Assembly: GCA_013339765.2 (NCBI GenBank)
Contig: CM023456.1
Span: 86,289,636 to 86,353,635, forward strand
DNA from: Haemaphysalis longicornis
Taxonomy: Eukaryota > Arthropoda > Arachnida > Ixodida > Ixodidae
Direction: 5' to 3'
DNA: 64,000 bases
How positions within the stretch are numbered: the stretch's first letter is position 1; every line of letters starts with the position of its first letter. Positions 11,237 to 21,999 of the stretch are shown piece by piece. Made by a program: the position numbers and the translations under genes. The notes under the pieces were generated by a model. That model saw only the letters and a list, made by a program, of their open reading frames with translations. It was not told where the DNA came from and did no database searches.

Positions 11237-11469
11237 TTGAGTGTGCTTCGGAGCTTTTACAGCCTAGTATGACGTTTAACACGCACTCCACCGTGCCAGT
11301 CTTACCGCTGTCTTCTACGGCCGCTACATTGTATGTTGGTGTTCTGTACAGCCTTATGTATAGTGTCACAAAGCAAGGCCTTATAGTTAGTGTAGTCTTA
11401 TCCTCTACGGCGCATTCCCGATGGGTTCCGTTGAAGAGTTACTCACCCCACGCTGTACGCCAGAACAAA

Positions 11470-11830
11470 AAAATTGACCGCGTATCTGCTCCTTTCGCTG
11501 CAAATGTTGACGCAAGACGATAGTCGACTGGCGCCCATGGCAAGTAAATGCGTCCCTTCTCTTTCCTGCTCACCACTCATGCTGTTCCTCTCCGGCCTCG
11601 TTCCTCCCAAGATAACACGCTAGAGGTTTGCTACAGTCAATTTAGATTTACCGCGATCCACTGCTCCCAGTCAGGTGTCTCGATGCCAGCGCTGCCGTAC
11701 GGCGGAGACGCGCGTAAATCGAGGCACCCGACTACAACGTTTACAGAGCCCCGCTGTCCCGACTCCACGAGCCATAAAGGAAGGTATTCTTTCCTGCATG
11801 CCTTTCGTTTCTGTTGCCATTTGATTTTTA
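11470..11830 (+). repeat. Long dispersed repeat, copy A, first part
   Basis: Aligns by eye over its length with 20345-20650. Shared landmarks include CCGCGTATCTGCTCC, then AGACGATAGTC, GTCTCGATGC and ATCGAGGCACCC. The copy is interrupted at 11831 by a SINE and resumes at 12211. Confidence 0.7.
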
Positions 11831-12210
11831 AATGCAAAGCATTTCAGTAACTCACGATGTCAAGCGCGTTGACGTCCGTCGTAGTCCGCACCGTCGTTGT
11901 CCGCACCCCTCCCCCTACACTATATAAAAAAAAATACTATCCGGCGCCTGGTTTCGATCCCTCGACCCTGCGGGCGGAACATGGTGCTCTACCCACTGCG
12001 CCACAAAGCCGACACAGAATGGGAGGCTACGAACGCGCCTTATATCATTGACTCATTCAAACTACGTCAAGAAGCTGCTGATACAACGCATTCACTCCCC
12101 AAACACTAACTAACCAACTCCCCAAACACTAAACGTTAACACAATACACCCACCCCCTATGCGACGCATTTACTCTAGTCCCCCTCGCGGGGAGATGGGC
12201 CCAATTTTTT
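11831..12210 (-). mobile_element. tRNA-derived SINE-like element, family A, minus copy
   Basis: Minus-strand copy of the element at 5867-6224, with the same tRNA-like box A and box B, the same end and the same GC palindrome. It sits inside long repeat copy A, so it inserted later than that repeat. Confidence 0.65.
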
Positions 12211-12524
12211 AGGAATCCGCCACGTAGCGCGGGCAACAGCAGGCGACCGTTTTCTGCAGTTGATGTAGTACTTTACTTGCTATCGCAAAAAGCAAGCATT
12301 CTCAAATCTTCTAACAAAGGAACACTGCAAATATCACTCACGTATTGGTTTTCGGCCTTATATTTGCGAGGTGTCTTGTTCTTTTTCAACAATGTTGACA
12401 AGTATGAACATTAACACCGGGCTTAGACTGTGTTAATTAGACTGTGTTCTGGGTGTGTTAAGCTGTGAGTGTATAGACTATTGCGCAGATAATGTTTCAC
12501 TTTGGCCGGGTGGCTGAATCGAGT

Positions 12525-12567
<43 letters not shown>

Positions 12568-12600
12568 CAAAATTTTCTTGTTCAAGTATCCCAAGAAAGC
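12211..12600 (+). repeat. Long dispersed repeat, copy A, second part
   Basis: Aligns with 20730-21065 and 21514-21552. Shared landmarks are AACACTGCAAATATCACT, CAACAATGTTGACAAGT and GCCGGGTGGCTGAATCGAGT. It includes a (GACA)n tract at 12524-12567. Confidence 0.7.
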
Positions 12601-14030
12601 CTATCGTCTTTAAGAGGTCATAAGGCGCTACGTAGGCGCGTTTTATGTCTAAATCCCCTAATTCCGCCCCCCCCCCCCCAACACATGCTTGTCATAAGTT
12701 AACCTTTCCTTTTCCCGCCTTCACTGCAGGTCTTCATTTTAACGAAAAGTAAAAGAACAATGACGAGTCGAGTATCAGCCTTATTTGATACGTTCTTTCC
12801 CCTCTTGTATATTTCTTTATTTGCTCATTGCGGGGTGCGGGGTGAACAGGAAGTGTGGAGCCTCCCCGGCCCATTTTAAATTTCTTTTTCAGTGGAAAGT
12901 TCCAACCCTACTACGTAGAAGCAACCTTCCGTTCAAGCTTTCCCCTAATTTTTATGAAAAAAAGATGAACCTTGGGCACATTTGGTCATGCTCACGAATG
13001 ACGGAAAGCGCGGATTGTGTTTTGGGATTCAGGTTGGGGCATTCGGCTGAATTTCGCCTCTGGGGTAATGTGAGGTGCAATTTGGAATGTGTGGACGTGA
13101 AAATAACTCCGTATCTTTGTAGTACTGCGCGACTGATTAGTCCCTGCTGCGAATGCCATGGAAATCCCTACCTTGGGCGGCCATTCGATTGCATGCTTCC
13201 ACTTTGAATATCCGCGTTGTGAATGAAGCCGCGGAAACTATTCTAGGGTGCGTACCACGGAAAATAAATATGCAGCTGCTTCAACTGCGGGCGGCAGTTA
13301 TGATAGGTTGTTGCTATGGCAACGACGTTTTGTCGGCGTGTGCTGTCTCTCAATTAAGGTCACTGAGAGAAAAAAAATGCCGCGCGAGCGAGAAAACGCG
13401 TTGCTAGGCCACAGCCGTCACACCGAGGGTAGTCGGTGTGCGGCGCTGCGGGCGAGAACGTCGAAGCGCGTCGTCTGCTACCGCCCATAACTAAGCGGGG
13501 CTTCCCCCCACTCGAGCCTCATCTCGTATTAGCCTTACTGAAAGTACTTCAGTTTTTTTAAAGCGAAACTTTATATGGCTAGACGAAAGGACAATCTGGC
13601 GGCCCCGTGCACGCATAAAACTCTTCCGGCACAACGCCATGTACATGCGCGGAAAAAAACAGGTCGAGGGGAGTTGAGAGATTGGCTGGGGTGGTGAATG
13701 ACGTAGCTACACTCGCGCGTCTACTGACACTGCTAAGAGTGGACGGAGCATCGGAGGGAGCGAAAAAACTGGATTATCTCCATTAACGTGAAACCTGGGA
13801 AGGGGCGAAGCATGGAGGGTATAAGTGTTTGAGGCGGTCTCGAAGTTATGATGAAGTGTATAACGCGGTTTCGATGCTGAGCGCTCGGCGGCTTACGCCT
13901 TGGCGCTTTGGCGCTTTTGCCCACGGAGGTAAAACCGTTGGGGGGTAGAGGTATGCAGCCTTGCTGCAAAAGACTCGTGTTTTGAAGCACGAAGCGTTCT
14001 AGTGCGAGGCGTTGGAAAACGAGTGTCCCT
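12600..14030. other. No host gene seen
   Basis: Contains a poly-C run at 12666-12678 and otherwise no clear coding signal. Its last few hundred bases may include the 5' untranslated region of the LINE that follows, but I cannot fix the boundary. Confidence 0.4.
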
Positions 14031-14143
14031 GTGTTTTAGTACCATGACTGCCTGAGACACCGACAGCCCGAGTTCCTAAGGTGCTATCCCACTAAAAGGA
14101 TCTCTCTCGCCCTACCACTGGACAGAACAGCGGAGTCACTGGC

Positions 14144-15268
14144 ATGCCCTCGCCACAGATAAGATATCGCTGCACAACTACCCAGGCCGCATGGAGCAGT
14201 CGTGCCCCGACGGCCAATGACATCGCTGATGCCAGGCCATGGATCACACCCTCTAAAAGTAAGCCGAGCCGACCTCCACCTGAAACAATAATCTTCAAGC
14301 CCTTAGACGGCCTGAATCTCTCGGAAACGGCGACTACTCAAGTAGGTCTCGCCATCACATCAGCCGCAGACCTCACAGCAGAAGAGAACTCCCAGACTTA
14401 CATCAAAATTCACCCGCAACAAAACTTACTCGCCGTAGACAACTCCTGCCCCACCGCAGTCCGAAAGCTCTTCGAAATCACGGAAATTTCTCTCGGGGGA
14501 AGAAAACACGCCGTACAGACCTACCTTGCAACTCGAGCAGACCAAGTCAAGGGAGTTATCCACGGCGTCTCCGGCTATACAAGCCAAGAGCTCATGACAT
14601 GCCTTCACGCAGGACACCGAAAAATACTTCACGCCCGCATGATGGGACAAAGCAACAGCGCAGTGATCACCTTCGAAGGTGTGTACCCCCCACGCCACAT
14701 AACAGTCCACAGGGCGGTGACTCGTGTCCATCCTTACCGGCCGCGCAGTACACTATGCCTCAACTGCTTGGAAATAGGCCACAAGACCGAAGTGTGTCCT
14801 CGGAAGCACACGCACCGCTACTGCAATGTATGCAGCACCCCCCTCGCTATCGACCCTGAAGACGAAGAACCGCACAAGTGTGTACCCCACTGCATCAACT
14901 GTGACGGGGATCATGCCCCCACCGACCCCAAATGCCCGTCACGACTTCAAGCGGATGAAGACCTCGCTGAAAGCATGCAGGCTGGTCAACAACGAGCCGC
15001 CCGTCTTCGCCAACGGCCAAACAAATACCCACCGCCACCTCCATTGGACGACGCCAACTACCCACATTTGCAAAACCGCTTCAGCGCACTCCGGAAATCC
15101 ACCAGCCAAGATCGCTCCCAATCGGCACGCCGGTCTTCAAGCAGAGGCCGCAGCAAGGAACGCTCCGCACCGCTGCAACAGCGCCAGAAGACTCCCAACA
15201 AGGAACGAGAGGAATCTGTGACTCGGCCAACTCCAGCCAAGAGGCGCCTCCTCGCATCAAAGACCTGA
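14144..15268 (+). CDS. LINE ORF1 gag-like protein with CCHC knuckles
   Basis: 374 codons. The N-terminal half resembles an RNA-binding region. Around residues 204-270 there are consecutive zinc-knuckle-type motifs: CLNCLEIGHKTEVC, then YCNVCSTP, then HCINCDGDHAPTDPKC. The C-terminus is rich in Ser, Arg and Lys (SARRSSSRGRSK). Such proteins bind the element RNA and form the ribonucleoprotein used for reverse transcription. The frame ends 100 bp before a second, coiled-coil-like part that starts at 15369. That part may be a separate small ORF or the original C-terminal half split by a mutation. Confidence 0.8.
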   Translation: MPSPQIRYRCTTTQAAWSSRAPTANDIADARPWITPSKSKPSRPPPETIIFKPLDGLNLSETATTQVGLAITSAADLTAEENSQTYIKIHPQQNLLAVDNSCPTAVRKLFEITEISLGGRKHAVQTYLATRADQVKGVIHGVSGYTSQELMTCLHAGHRKILHARMMGQSNSAVITFEGVYPPRHITVHRAVTRVHPYRPRSTLCLNCLEIGHKTEVCPRKHTHRYCNVCSTPLAIDPEDEEPHKCVPHCINCDGDHAPTDPKCPSRLQADEDLAESMQAGQQRAARLRQRPNKYPPPPPLDDANYPHLQNRFSALRKSTSQDRSQSARRSSSRGRSKERSAPLQQRQKTPNKEREESVTRPTPAKRRLLASKT

Positions 15269-15368
15269 AGCGACAGCTCAACCAGGGTAAGTGACCCACG
15301 CCTCCCAGCCCATCACACACACCATTCCCACACGCCATCATACAGGGATATTATTACGCAAACCGAAA

Positions 15369-15974
15369 TGAATCCAATGACTACAGCAACAACACAACCA
15401 CCTACGGGAACGGCTGTCCCAGCAACCAATCCCGCACCACCCACTTCTCCGCATATGAATCTCGAGGACATAATACGGCAACAGCAACAAGAAATCGAAA
15501 ATCTCCGAACTGATTTGATTGATTGTAGGGTTTAACGCGCCGACGCAACGCAGGCGATGAGGCGCGCCGTAGTGGAGGGCTCCGGATTAATTTTGACCAC
15601 CTGGGGATCTTTAACGTGCGCCGAAATGTCGTACACACGGGCGTTTTTGCTTTTCGCCTCCATCAGAAAAGCGGCCGCCGCGGCCGGGAATCGAACCCGC
15701 GACCTCGTGCTCAGCAGCGCAACGCCTTAGCCACTGAGCCACCGCGGCGGGTGAAAATCTCCGAACTAACTATCAGGCCCAAATAGACAGTTTAGAGTCT
15801 ACCATCGTTGCCTTAACGGCTCAGATGAACCGCATGGAACAACTACTCACTAGCCTGACCACCAAACGCCTGTCTCCAGATGAAATGCCACCAGCAACGA
15901 AGGTACTTGTCCAAAGCTCAAGCACACCAGAAACCAACGACACTGATTATGACCTACAATTCTCAGCAAGTTAG
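15369..15974 (+). pseudogene. LINE ORF1 C-terminal or accessory ORF, split by a SINE
   Basis: From ATG 15369 the frame reads a Pro/Thr-rich stretch, then a Gln/Glu-rich helix (DIIRQQQQEIENLRT). It is broken by the SINE at 15512-15752 and resumes after the 15-bp duplication with QIDSLESTIVALTAQMNRME, a likely coiled coil, ending at the stop at 15972. It overlaps the start of ORF2 in another frame. Without the SINE the frame is open throughout. Confidence 0.6.
15512..15752 (-). mobile_element. Ruka-like tRNA-derived SINE, inserted in LINE
   Basis: On the minus strand it starts with tRNA-like box A (TGGCTCAGTGGCTAAGGCG) and box B (GGTTCGATTCC). It continues with CGTTAAAGATCCCCAGGTGG and CGGAGCCCTCCACTACGGC and ends in TTGATTGATTG-type sequence. 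The structure matches what is known of the tick SINE Ruka. It is flanked by a perfect 15-bp target duplication, GAAAATCTCCGAACT, at 15497-15511 and 15753-15767. Insertion by LINE machinery is implied. Confidence 0.9.
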
Positions 15975-18900
15975 GAACACACTAATTTGGCAATGGAATT
16001 GCCGAAGCTTAAAACGCAAAAAGGCTGACTTCAAATGTCACATACAAAATGCCCGACAACAGCCTGATATCATCCTCATCCAAGAAGCCCACGGATGTCA
16101 TACCATCCCGGACTACACCACCTTCAGCAGTCCCAGCATCACTCACACCAAACGTCGCACTCAAAAGAGCACAACTCCTGTACTCACGCTAACTTTCGTC
16201 CACAAGAGCATCCCAGCCATCCAGATCGACACCTCTGAATGGAACACCGACACACAGGAAACGGTGGCCATACAATGCCAACCTACGAGTACGATGGCGC
16301 CCCTGACAGTAATTAATACATATTGGAAACCAGGCAGGGACATCGGATCGGTCGATTGGGTCAAAAGAGTGGTACACGACCAGAAACATAGCCACCTGGT
16401 CGTTGCTGGAGATTTTAATAGCCGTCACACAGCGTGGGGCTATACGGATTCAAGTCCACGAGGCCGCAAACTACAAGAAGTCACCACACAAGCAAAACTG
16501 ACACTACTTAACGATATCCTGCAACCCACCCGTATTGGAAATAGCGTTGAAAGAAATACAATGCCAGACCTTGCATGGACGAATCAACCCAAGTATGCAC
16601 AATGGTACAACACCCAAGAGAACCTGGCCAGTGACCATCACATCGTTGCTATTGAGTTAGCGCCCTTACGGCCAAAACAATGCAGCCGACGGACCAAATT
16701 CCAAATGGGCACCATCGCCCTTACGGCTTGGGTCAAGGTCCGAGCCCTGCTTCAGGAATCGGAGCCACCAGTCAACCAAGAGGAATGGAGCAAACAGATC
16801 CACCAAGCCGTACGCAAGCACACCAGAGAGCTCACGACGACACGAGAACAGCCGACCGTTGACAATCATCTCCTCGCACTATGGGACCGGCGGCTTAGCC
16901 TGAGAAAAAACTGCACAGAAACAAGCACAACAAAAAACTACGCCGACAACTTCAGGAACTCTCCGACGAAATTCAGAAATATTCGCAACAGCTCATCAAT
17001 GACAAATGGGTGCAATTGTGCGATAGTATGAATGGTCGCCTCCATACAAGCAAAGTTTGGCGCATCCTTAACAGCCTACTAGGCAACAAGAAAACAAGCC
17101 ACACCATTCAAAAGCTCAAGCTCCATACAAAAATGAATAACGATAACCTAGCTGAGCTTCTGCTGGATCATTTTCTCCCTCACACCACTACAGTGTCTAC
17201 TAACAAGTACCCGAAGACGTCACTCCCACAACCATCAACTACGGACATTGATCAGCCATTCACAATTCATGAACTGCAAAACGCCCTACAAAGCATCCGA
17301 AGAAATACAGCTCCTGGACCCGACCAAATTACGTATAAAATGCTGCAGAACCTACCATACAACCACTTAGAAGCCCTCCTAGGTTACATGAACCAAGCCT
17401 GGGAAAGTGGCCAAATCCCTATGGCGTGGAAAACGGCACATGTAGTTGCTATTCCTAAACACGGTAAATCACCTGATGACATTAAGAATTTGCGCCCCAT
17501 TTCCCTTACCTCCTGCATAGGCAAACTCATGGAAAAGATGGTTCAGGCCCGCATTGAATGGGCTCTAGAAGAAAACCAGGCTTTTAGTTATACGATGACC
17601 GGTTTTCGCCGACATGTCTCTGCCCAAGACACCATACTCCGCATTCATAGAGACATAGTGGAAGTGAAGAGCACTGCCCAAACTCGTACCATAGTCGGGA
17701 TCGATATAAAGAAAGCTTTCGATACCGTCGCTCACGAGCCAATACTCTAAAAAGCAAAACGCAACAAATTAGGACCCAGAACTATCCAGTATCTTAGAGA
17801 TTTCCTCACTAACCGGCTCGTCAAAATCAAAGTAGGAGACCGCATCAGTAATGCCCGCAAACTTACAGCAGGAGTGCCCCAAGGAGCCATACTTTCTCCA
17901 CCTCTGTTTAACCTGGCCATAAGCGATCTTCCACCCCTTCTGAATGATATCCCGGGACTAAAATATTCCATCTATGCCGATGATATTACCCTTTGGTGTC
18001 ACACGGGCTCTCCTGGCACTCAAGAAGAGACGCTGCAGCGAGGCATAGACGTAGTCACTCAATACACGGCCTCTATTGGACTGGTGTGCTCTCCTGAGAA
18101 GACAGAATACACGGTTGTCATCAACTCCCGCAAGGCTCACGCAAACGATATCCGGGGACTCATCAGGCTACACCTAAACGGCAAAGAAATTCCGCGAAAA
18201 CACTCCATACGGATCCTCGGCTTTCACATAGATCAGGACGGCACAGGTACAACCTGGCTGAAAACCATCACTACTCAAGCGAACCAGATCCTCCACATGA
18301 TAAATAGAGTGTCCCGAAGCAAGTATGGTTTAAAGGAACATGAAGGTCGCAAGGTGGTGGAAGCTCTCCTTATCTCACGGATCATGCACGGCCTTCCTTA
18401 CTACTATCTGACAAAAACTCAGCACACAAAACTCGAAGTAATTCTCCGCAACGCAACCCGTATCATAACAGGCACACCAAGATTCACCCAAAATGACCTA
18501 CTATATGCCACAGGCGCGCTGAATACACTCATTGAGAAGATTGACACGCACCACCTCGCCCAAACCCAAAGACTACAAGCGTCGCCCCAAGGTCGTCTCA
18601 TCCTCCTTGATCTGGGCCACAACATCTCGCAGCTCCAGCATATTCCACCAGAGCCGCCACCATGGTCATGTCCAGCCAACATAACCTTGAAGCCCATACC
18701 CAAAAATATGGGTCCAGACCAGGCAAGTCGCCGCGCTGACAGGGCAAACCGCTACAACAGGAAGACATTTTCCCCAGGAACTACGGTAATTTACACCGAC
18801 GCTGCGTACAACAAAGACACCAAAATCGGAACGACAGCTTTTCATAGCGACGTCCTCTCCGCAGTAGCCAAGTACGCCCCCGCACCGTCGTCGACATCTC

Positions 18901-19589
18901 TGGAGCTTCAGGCTATTGTAAACGCCATAGAAGCACACCAAGATCAAACAGAACTGGTAATCATCACGGACAGCAAATCAGCAATTCGCAATCTACGGGA
19001 GAATCACATGCACCCCCACATGCGCTACACACTCGCCAGCATCACACGTAACCACCCCGAGCTTCATACCACTGTGATATGGGTCCCTGGACACGCAGGT
19101 GTAAAGGGGAATGAGAAGGCCCATGCCTTAGCCCGAGCTGCTCTCTTTGATCCGGGCACCCCGATACCCTGGCCTCGCTTCTATGACCCAAAAGAGCACC
19201 GCCGAGAAATGCATCAGACCCGTAGAAAGTACTTACGGGACGTCAGAGATCAGAGAACCACCCTCCCCTACCCCCGAAAATTCGCCCGCCCTGACGCTGT
19301 TCTCATTCGACGTGCACAAACGGGCACGCTACCAACACAACACATACAACACTACATAGACGGGCTTCCAGGCACACCAAAATGCTCCCACTGCGACCAA
19401 TACCCGAACAATGAACACACCCTCTGGACATGCCCAAACATACAAAGCACCCTGAGATCTTCCCTGCAACCAATTCCTGCCACAAAGCGCCCTACTTGCT
19501 GGGAGGCATGGGTCACACCCCCTAAGGAGCTTGAAGAGCTCTATTGGACCACGCTGGTGCACCACGTTAAAAACACGCCAGGACTATAG
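15949..19589 (+). pseudogene. LINE ORF2: endonuclease, RT, RNase H, zinc knuckle
   Basis: The APE-type endonuclease spans about 15990-16660 (WNCRSL, IQEAHG, VVAGDFNSRH, SDHHIV). Reverse transcriptase spans about 17260-18150, with LRPISLTSCIGKLMEKMV, GVPQGAILSPPLFNL and the catalytic box YADDI. RNase H spans about 18790-19140, with YTDAAY, LELQAIVNA, ITDSKSAIRN and VPGHAGVKGNEKAHALA. A zinc knuckle, CSHCDQYPNNEHTLWTC, is near 19385. A one-base shift falls in the A-run at about 16903-16908, and a single stop codon at 17748-17750 interrupts an otherwise continuous frame from 17010 to 19589. All catalytic residues I can check are present, so the copy is only two point lesions from being open. Confidence 0.85.
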
Positions 19590-19664
19590 ATAGCCAGGAC
19601 TATAGTCCCTGCAACCTAACCAAGAAGCCGAGCAGTCCTTTGGACACAGGCTTCGAAATAAAGT

Positions 19665-19668
<4 letters not shown>

Positions 19669-19745
<77 letters not shown>
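19669..19745 (+). repeat. (TC)n tail of the LINE
   Basis: Pure TC dinucleotide tract directly after AATAAAGTTTA. Similar TC tails follow the LINE fragments at 43100 and 57350, so the tract appears to be part of the family's 3' end rather than a chance microsatellite. Confidence 0.85.
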
Positions 19746-19747
<2 letters not shown>

Positions 19748-19899
19748 CCTGGAGCGCGCTCTCAGCAAGGTACTGTGTTACAGCTCAAGCGACAACGGTG
19801 GCAAGGGGTTGTCGCGGTGGGCTCGGAGCAGCCAAGGACTACGCACTAGCGGGGGGCACTAAGTGTCTTTCTGTAGCGTAAGCTACAATGGCCGAGGTT

Positions 19900-20300
19900 G
19901 AGCAGTTTCGCGTGGACCTTGAAGGGCCATGCTGCGCAAGCGCGAGGAGAATTGCATACGATTGGATTGGATTGGATTAAATTGGATTGCATTGAAATCC
20001 AATCTAACTGGAGTACGGGCGTGTAGAGAATTGGGTCTGCACATTCGCCGGTCTGCGCATTCCAGAGGAGTGACGTCATAGCCGCGGCAGTCGCACTGGC
20101 GCCGGCGCGTGCCCAGCTGTGCGCCTCCGTTGCGCAGTAGCCAAGTCTGACGCTGCGCCGAAGCCGTTTGATAGCCGCTTCGCGTGGCTCCTGGAGAGCC
20201 GTGCTGCGCATGCGCGAGGAGCAGTGTCTGGACTAGACTGGACCAGATTGGACTGGATTGGATTGGATTGGACTGAATTGGATTGGAAATCGTTTTAGCA
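19900..20300. repeat. Duplicated unit flanked by (ATTGG)n tracts
   Basis: A block with GCCATGCTGCGCAAGCGCGAGGAG (19927-19950) recurs as GCCGTGCTGCGCATGCGCGAGGAG (20198-20221). Each copy is followed by GATTGGATTGG-type pentamer repeats. The intervening sequence is GC-rich with no open frame of note. Confidence 0.6.
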
Positions 20301-20344
20301 GCAGTAAGCATGATAATCAGCTAATCCTAGACAACCAGGAAGTC

Positions 20345-21065
20345 TAAGAAAAAATTGGCCGCGTATCTGCTCCTTTCGTTGCAAATGACGTCAAAAGACG
20401 ATAGTCTTTATCGGCTTTTGCGAAGTAAATGCCTCCCTTCGCTTTACCGCTCACCTCTCATGTTGTTCCTCTTGCGTCGCGCTCCTCCCAAGGTAAAGAC
20501 GCCAAATGTTTGCTTAAATCATTTTAAATTTCCCGCGTTCCACTGCTCCAAACCGGGCGTCTCGATGCGAACGCTGCCGTTGGCGAAGACGCGCGTTAAT
20601 CGAGGCACCCTACTTCAACGTTTATAGAACCTCGTTTCCCTACTCCACGTGCGTTGCAAGCAGAACGTAGAAACTATCTAGTGGAACCTTGCGTAACTGT
20701 TTCCGGTTGATTTCTTAAAATGGCGCCAGAAGCTATAGGGGCGCGGGCGACAGCAGGCGACGGCGGAGTGAATTCTTTTTCTGCAGTTGATGAAGTAATT
20801 AATTTCGCAAAAGTCAAGCATGTTTGAATTTTTATAAAGGAACACTGCAAATATCACTTCTGTATTGATTTGTTGTCTCATATTTGCGTAATGTCTTGTT
20901 CTTCTTCAACAATGTTGACAAGTATGAACATTACACTGGACCGAGACGGGTAGATTTAGTTGTGACTATATAAGACTATTGCGTAGGCATGGTTTTGCTT
21001 TGGCCGGGTGGCTGAATCGAGTCACAGACAGACAGACGGACAGACAGACATACAGACAGACCAAA
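20345..21065 (+). repeat. Long dispersed repeat, copy B
   Basis: Second copy of the repeat at 11470-12600, here without the internal SINE. It is split at its 3' end by the insertion at 21065-21513; the last piece, GTATCCCAAGAAAG, resumes at 21524. It ends with a degenerate (GACA)n tract. No protein is evident, so it may be a non-autonomous element. Confidence 0.7.
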
Positions 21066-21513
21066 AATTCTCCCGCATTTCCCCGAGGGGGAGAATGTGA
21101 AAGTGCGAATGCACGGTTGTCGGCCCGCTTGCGGCGCTTGCGCTCGGCCCCCGCAGCCCACCGCCTCGCCGCCTTCTCTTCCATCTCTTCCATCGGGTTT
21201 GTAGTATCACGTGTACACCACGCAGTTATCAAGCCGCTATAACGCCGCTGAGTCGCCAACGCACGCCGCTGACGACGTAGTTTGAATGCGTTAAAGATAT
21301 AAGGCGCGTCACTAACACTGATATCAGCGTCGTGTCCGTGGCTTGGTCGGTAGAGCGTCGCGCTGCGGCCGCAAAGTCCTCGGATCGAAACCTGGCGCCG
21401 GATGCTGTTTCTTTTTTAAATATAGAGGAGCACTGCGGACGCCGCCGCCGCCGCCGCCGACGCCGGCGGTGGATGGTTTGGGGTCGCTTATAAAGTACAT
21501 TCGCACTTAAAAT
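21065..21513 (+). mobile_element. tRNA-derived SINE-like element, family A, diverged copy
   Basis: Carries box A (GTGGCTTGGTCGGTAGAGCG) and box B (TCCTCGGATCGAAACC), followed by GGCGCCGGATGCTGTTT and a (CCG)n-like run. It starts near CCCCGAGGGGGAG. It sits inside long repeat copy B, mirroring how the family A copy at 11831 sits inside copy A. Confidence 0.5.
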
Positions 21514-21658
21514 TTCTGGGTTTAAGTATCCCAAGAAAGACTATCGTCTTTAATAACCAGCTGAACCTTAGCTCACGCTACGTATATCCTGGCATAGCCG
21601 CGAGCTAAGCCACTGCTAATTTGTTTATAGCGGGGAACGCGCAGGTTGTGCAACGCAC

Positions 21659-21863
21659 CTGACCGTCGGTCACTGGCAGCGCGTGCCAAGAGTTGGGCGC
21701 CGCCGTGAAGGCGTCCTCGAGGTTGAAGCGCACGGAAGGCATGCAGGCGTCCTCGTACGAGGGCGGCTTGTCACGCGACTCCAACCATGGCGCAGAAGCA
21801 GTGGCGGCCAGGGAGACAGGAAACGTTTCGTCCGCCCCCAGGTCTCGCCGATCGTCCATCTTC
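21659..21863 (-). CDS. EB-TM gene, cytoplasmic-tail exon with PPSY motif
   Basis: 205-bp exon read on the minus strand. The acceptor is CGTTTCAG before GAAGATGG. Its first base completes the Arg codon left open by the exon at 24913-25060. It encodes 68 residues: an acidic start (DDRRDLGADE), then DKPPSYEDA, then FNLEDAF and a possible donor CAG|GTGCGT at 21658. If that donor is not used, the frame instead ends at a stop at 21605-21607 after 17 more residues, which would make this the last exon. PPxY motifs bind WW domains of NEDD4-type ubiquitin ligases, so regulated turnover or endocytosis of the membrane protein is a reasonable inference. I do not recognise the family. Confidence 0.6.
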
Positions 21864-21999
21864 CTGAAACGAGACGCAGAGTTTTCCTAGGTGGGAAACG
21901 AAATCAAAAAGCGGAACGATAAGCCGGCAGTGTGGAAGTGGGGGAGGCTTCGGAGCGTTGGCCCAGTAAACTGGATCAATTGGGTCAACTGGCACATCA

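Larger units (their letters stand above)
14030..19745 (+). mobile_element. Nearly full-length LINE (RNase H-bearing, I-like)
   Basis: Two-ORF non-LTR retrotransposon on the plus strand. ORF1 starts at 14144, ORF2 runs 15949-19589, and the 3' end is AATAAA at 19657 followed by a long (TC)n tail (19669-19745). Having endonuclease, reverse transcriptase, RNase H and a CCHC knuckle together in ORF2 points to the I/R1/Loa group rather than CR1, RTE or L1. The damage visible is one frameshift, one stop and one SINE insertion, so this copy is fairly young. The 5' boundary is approximate. Confidence 0.85.

Noticed and set aside
15660..15752. Possible true tRNA gene
   Set aside because: The box A and B sequence is the head of a Ruka-like SINE: it is followed by the SINE body, flanked by a 15-bp duplication and repeated elsewhere.
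19640..19849. Frame with a long Ser-Leu repeat
   Set aside because: Translation of the (TC)n tail of the LINE.
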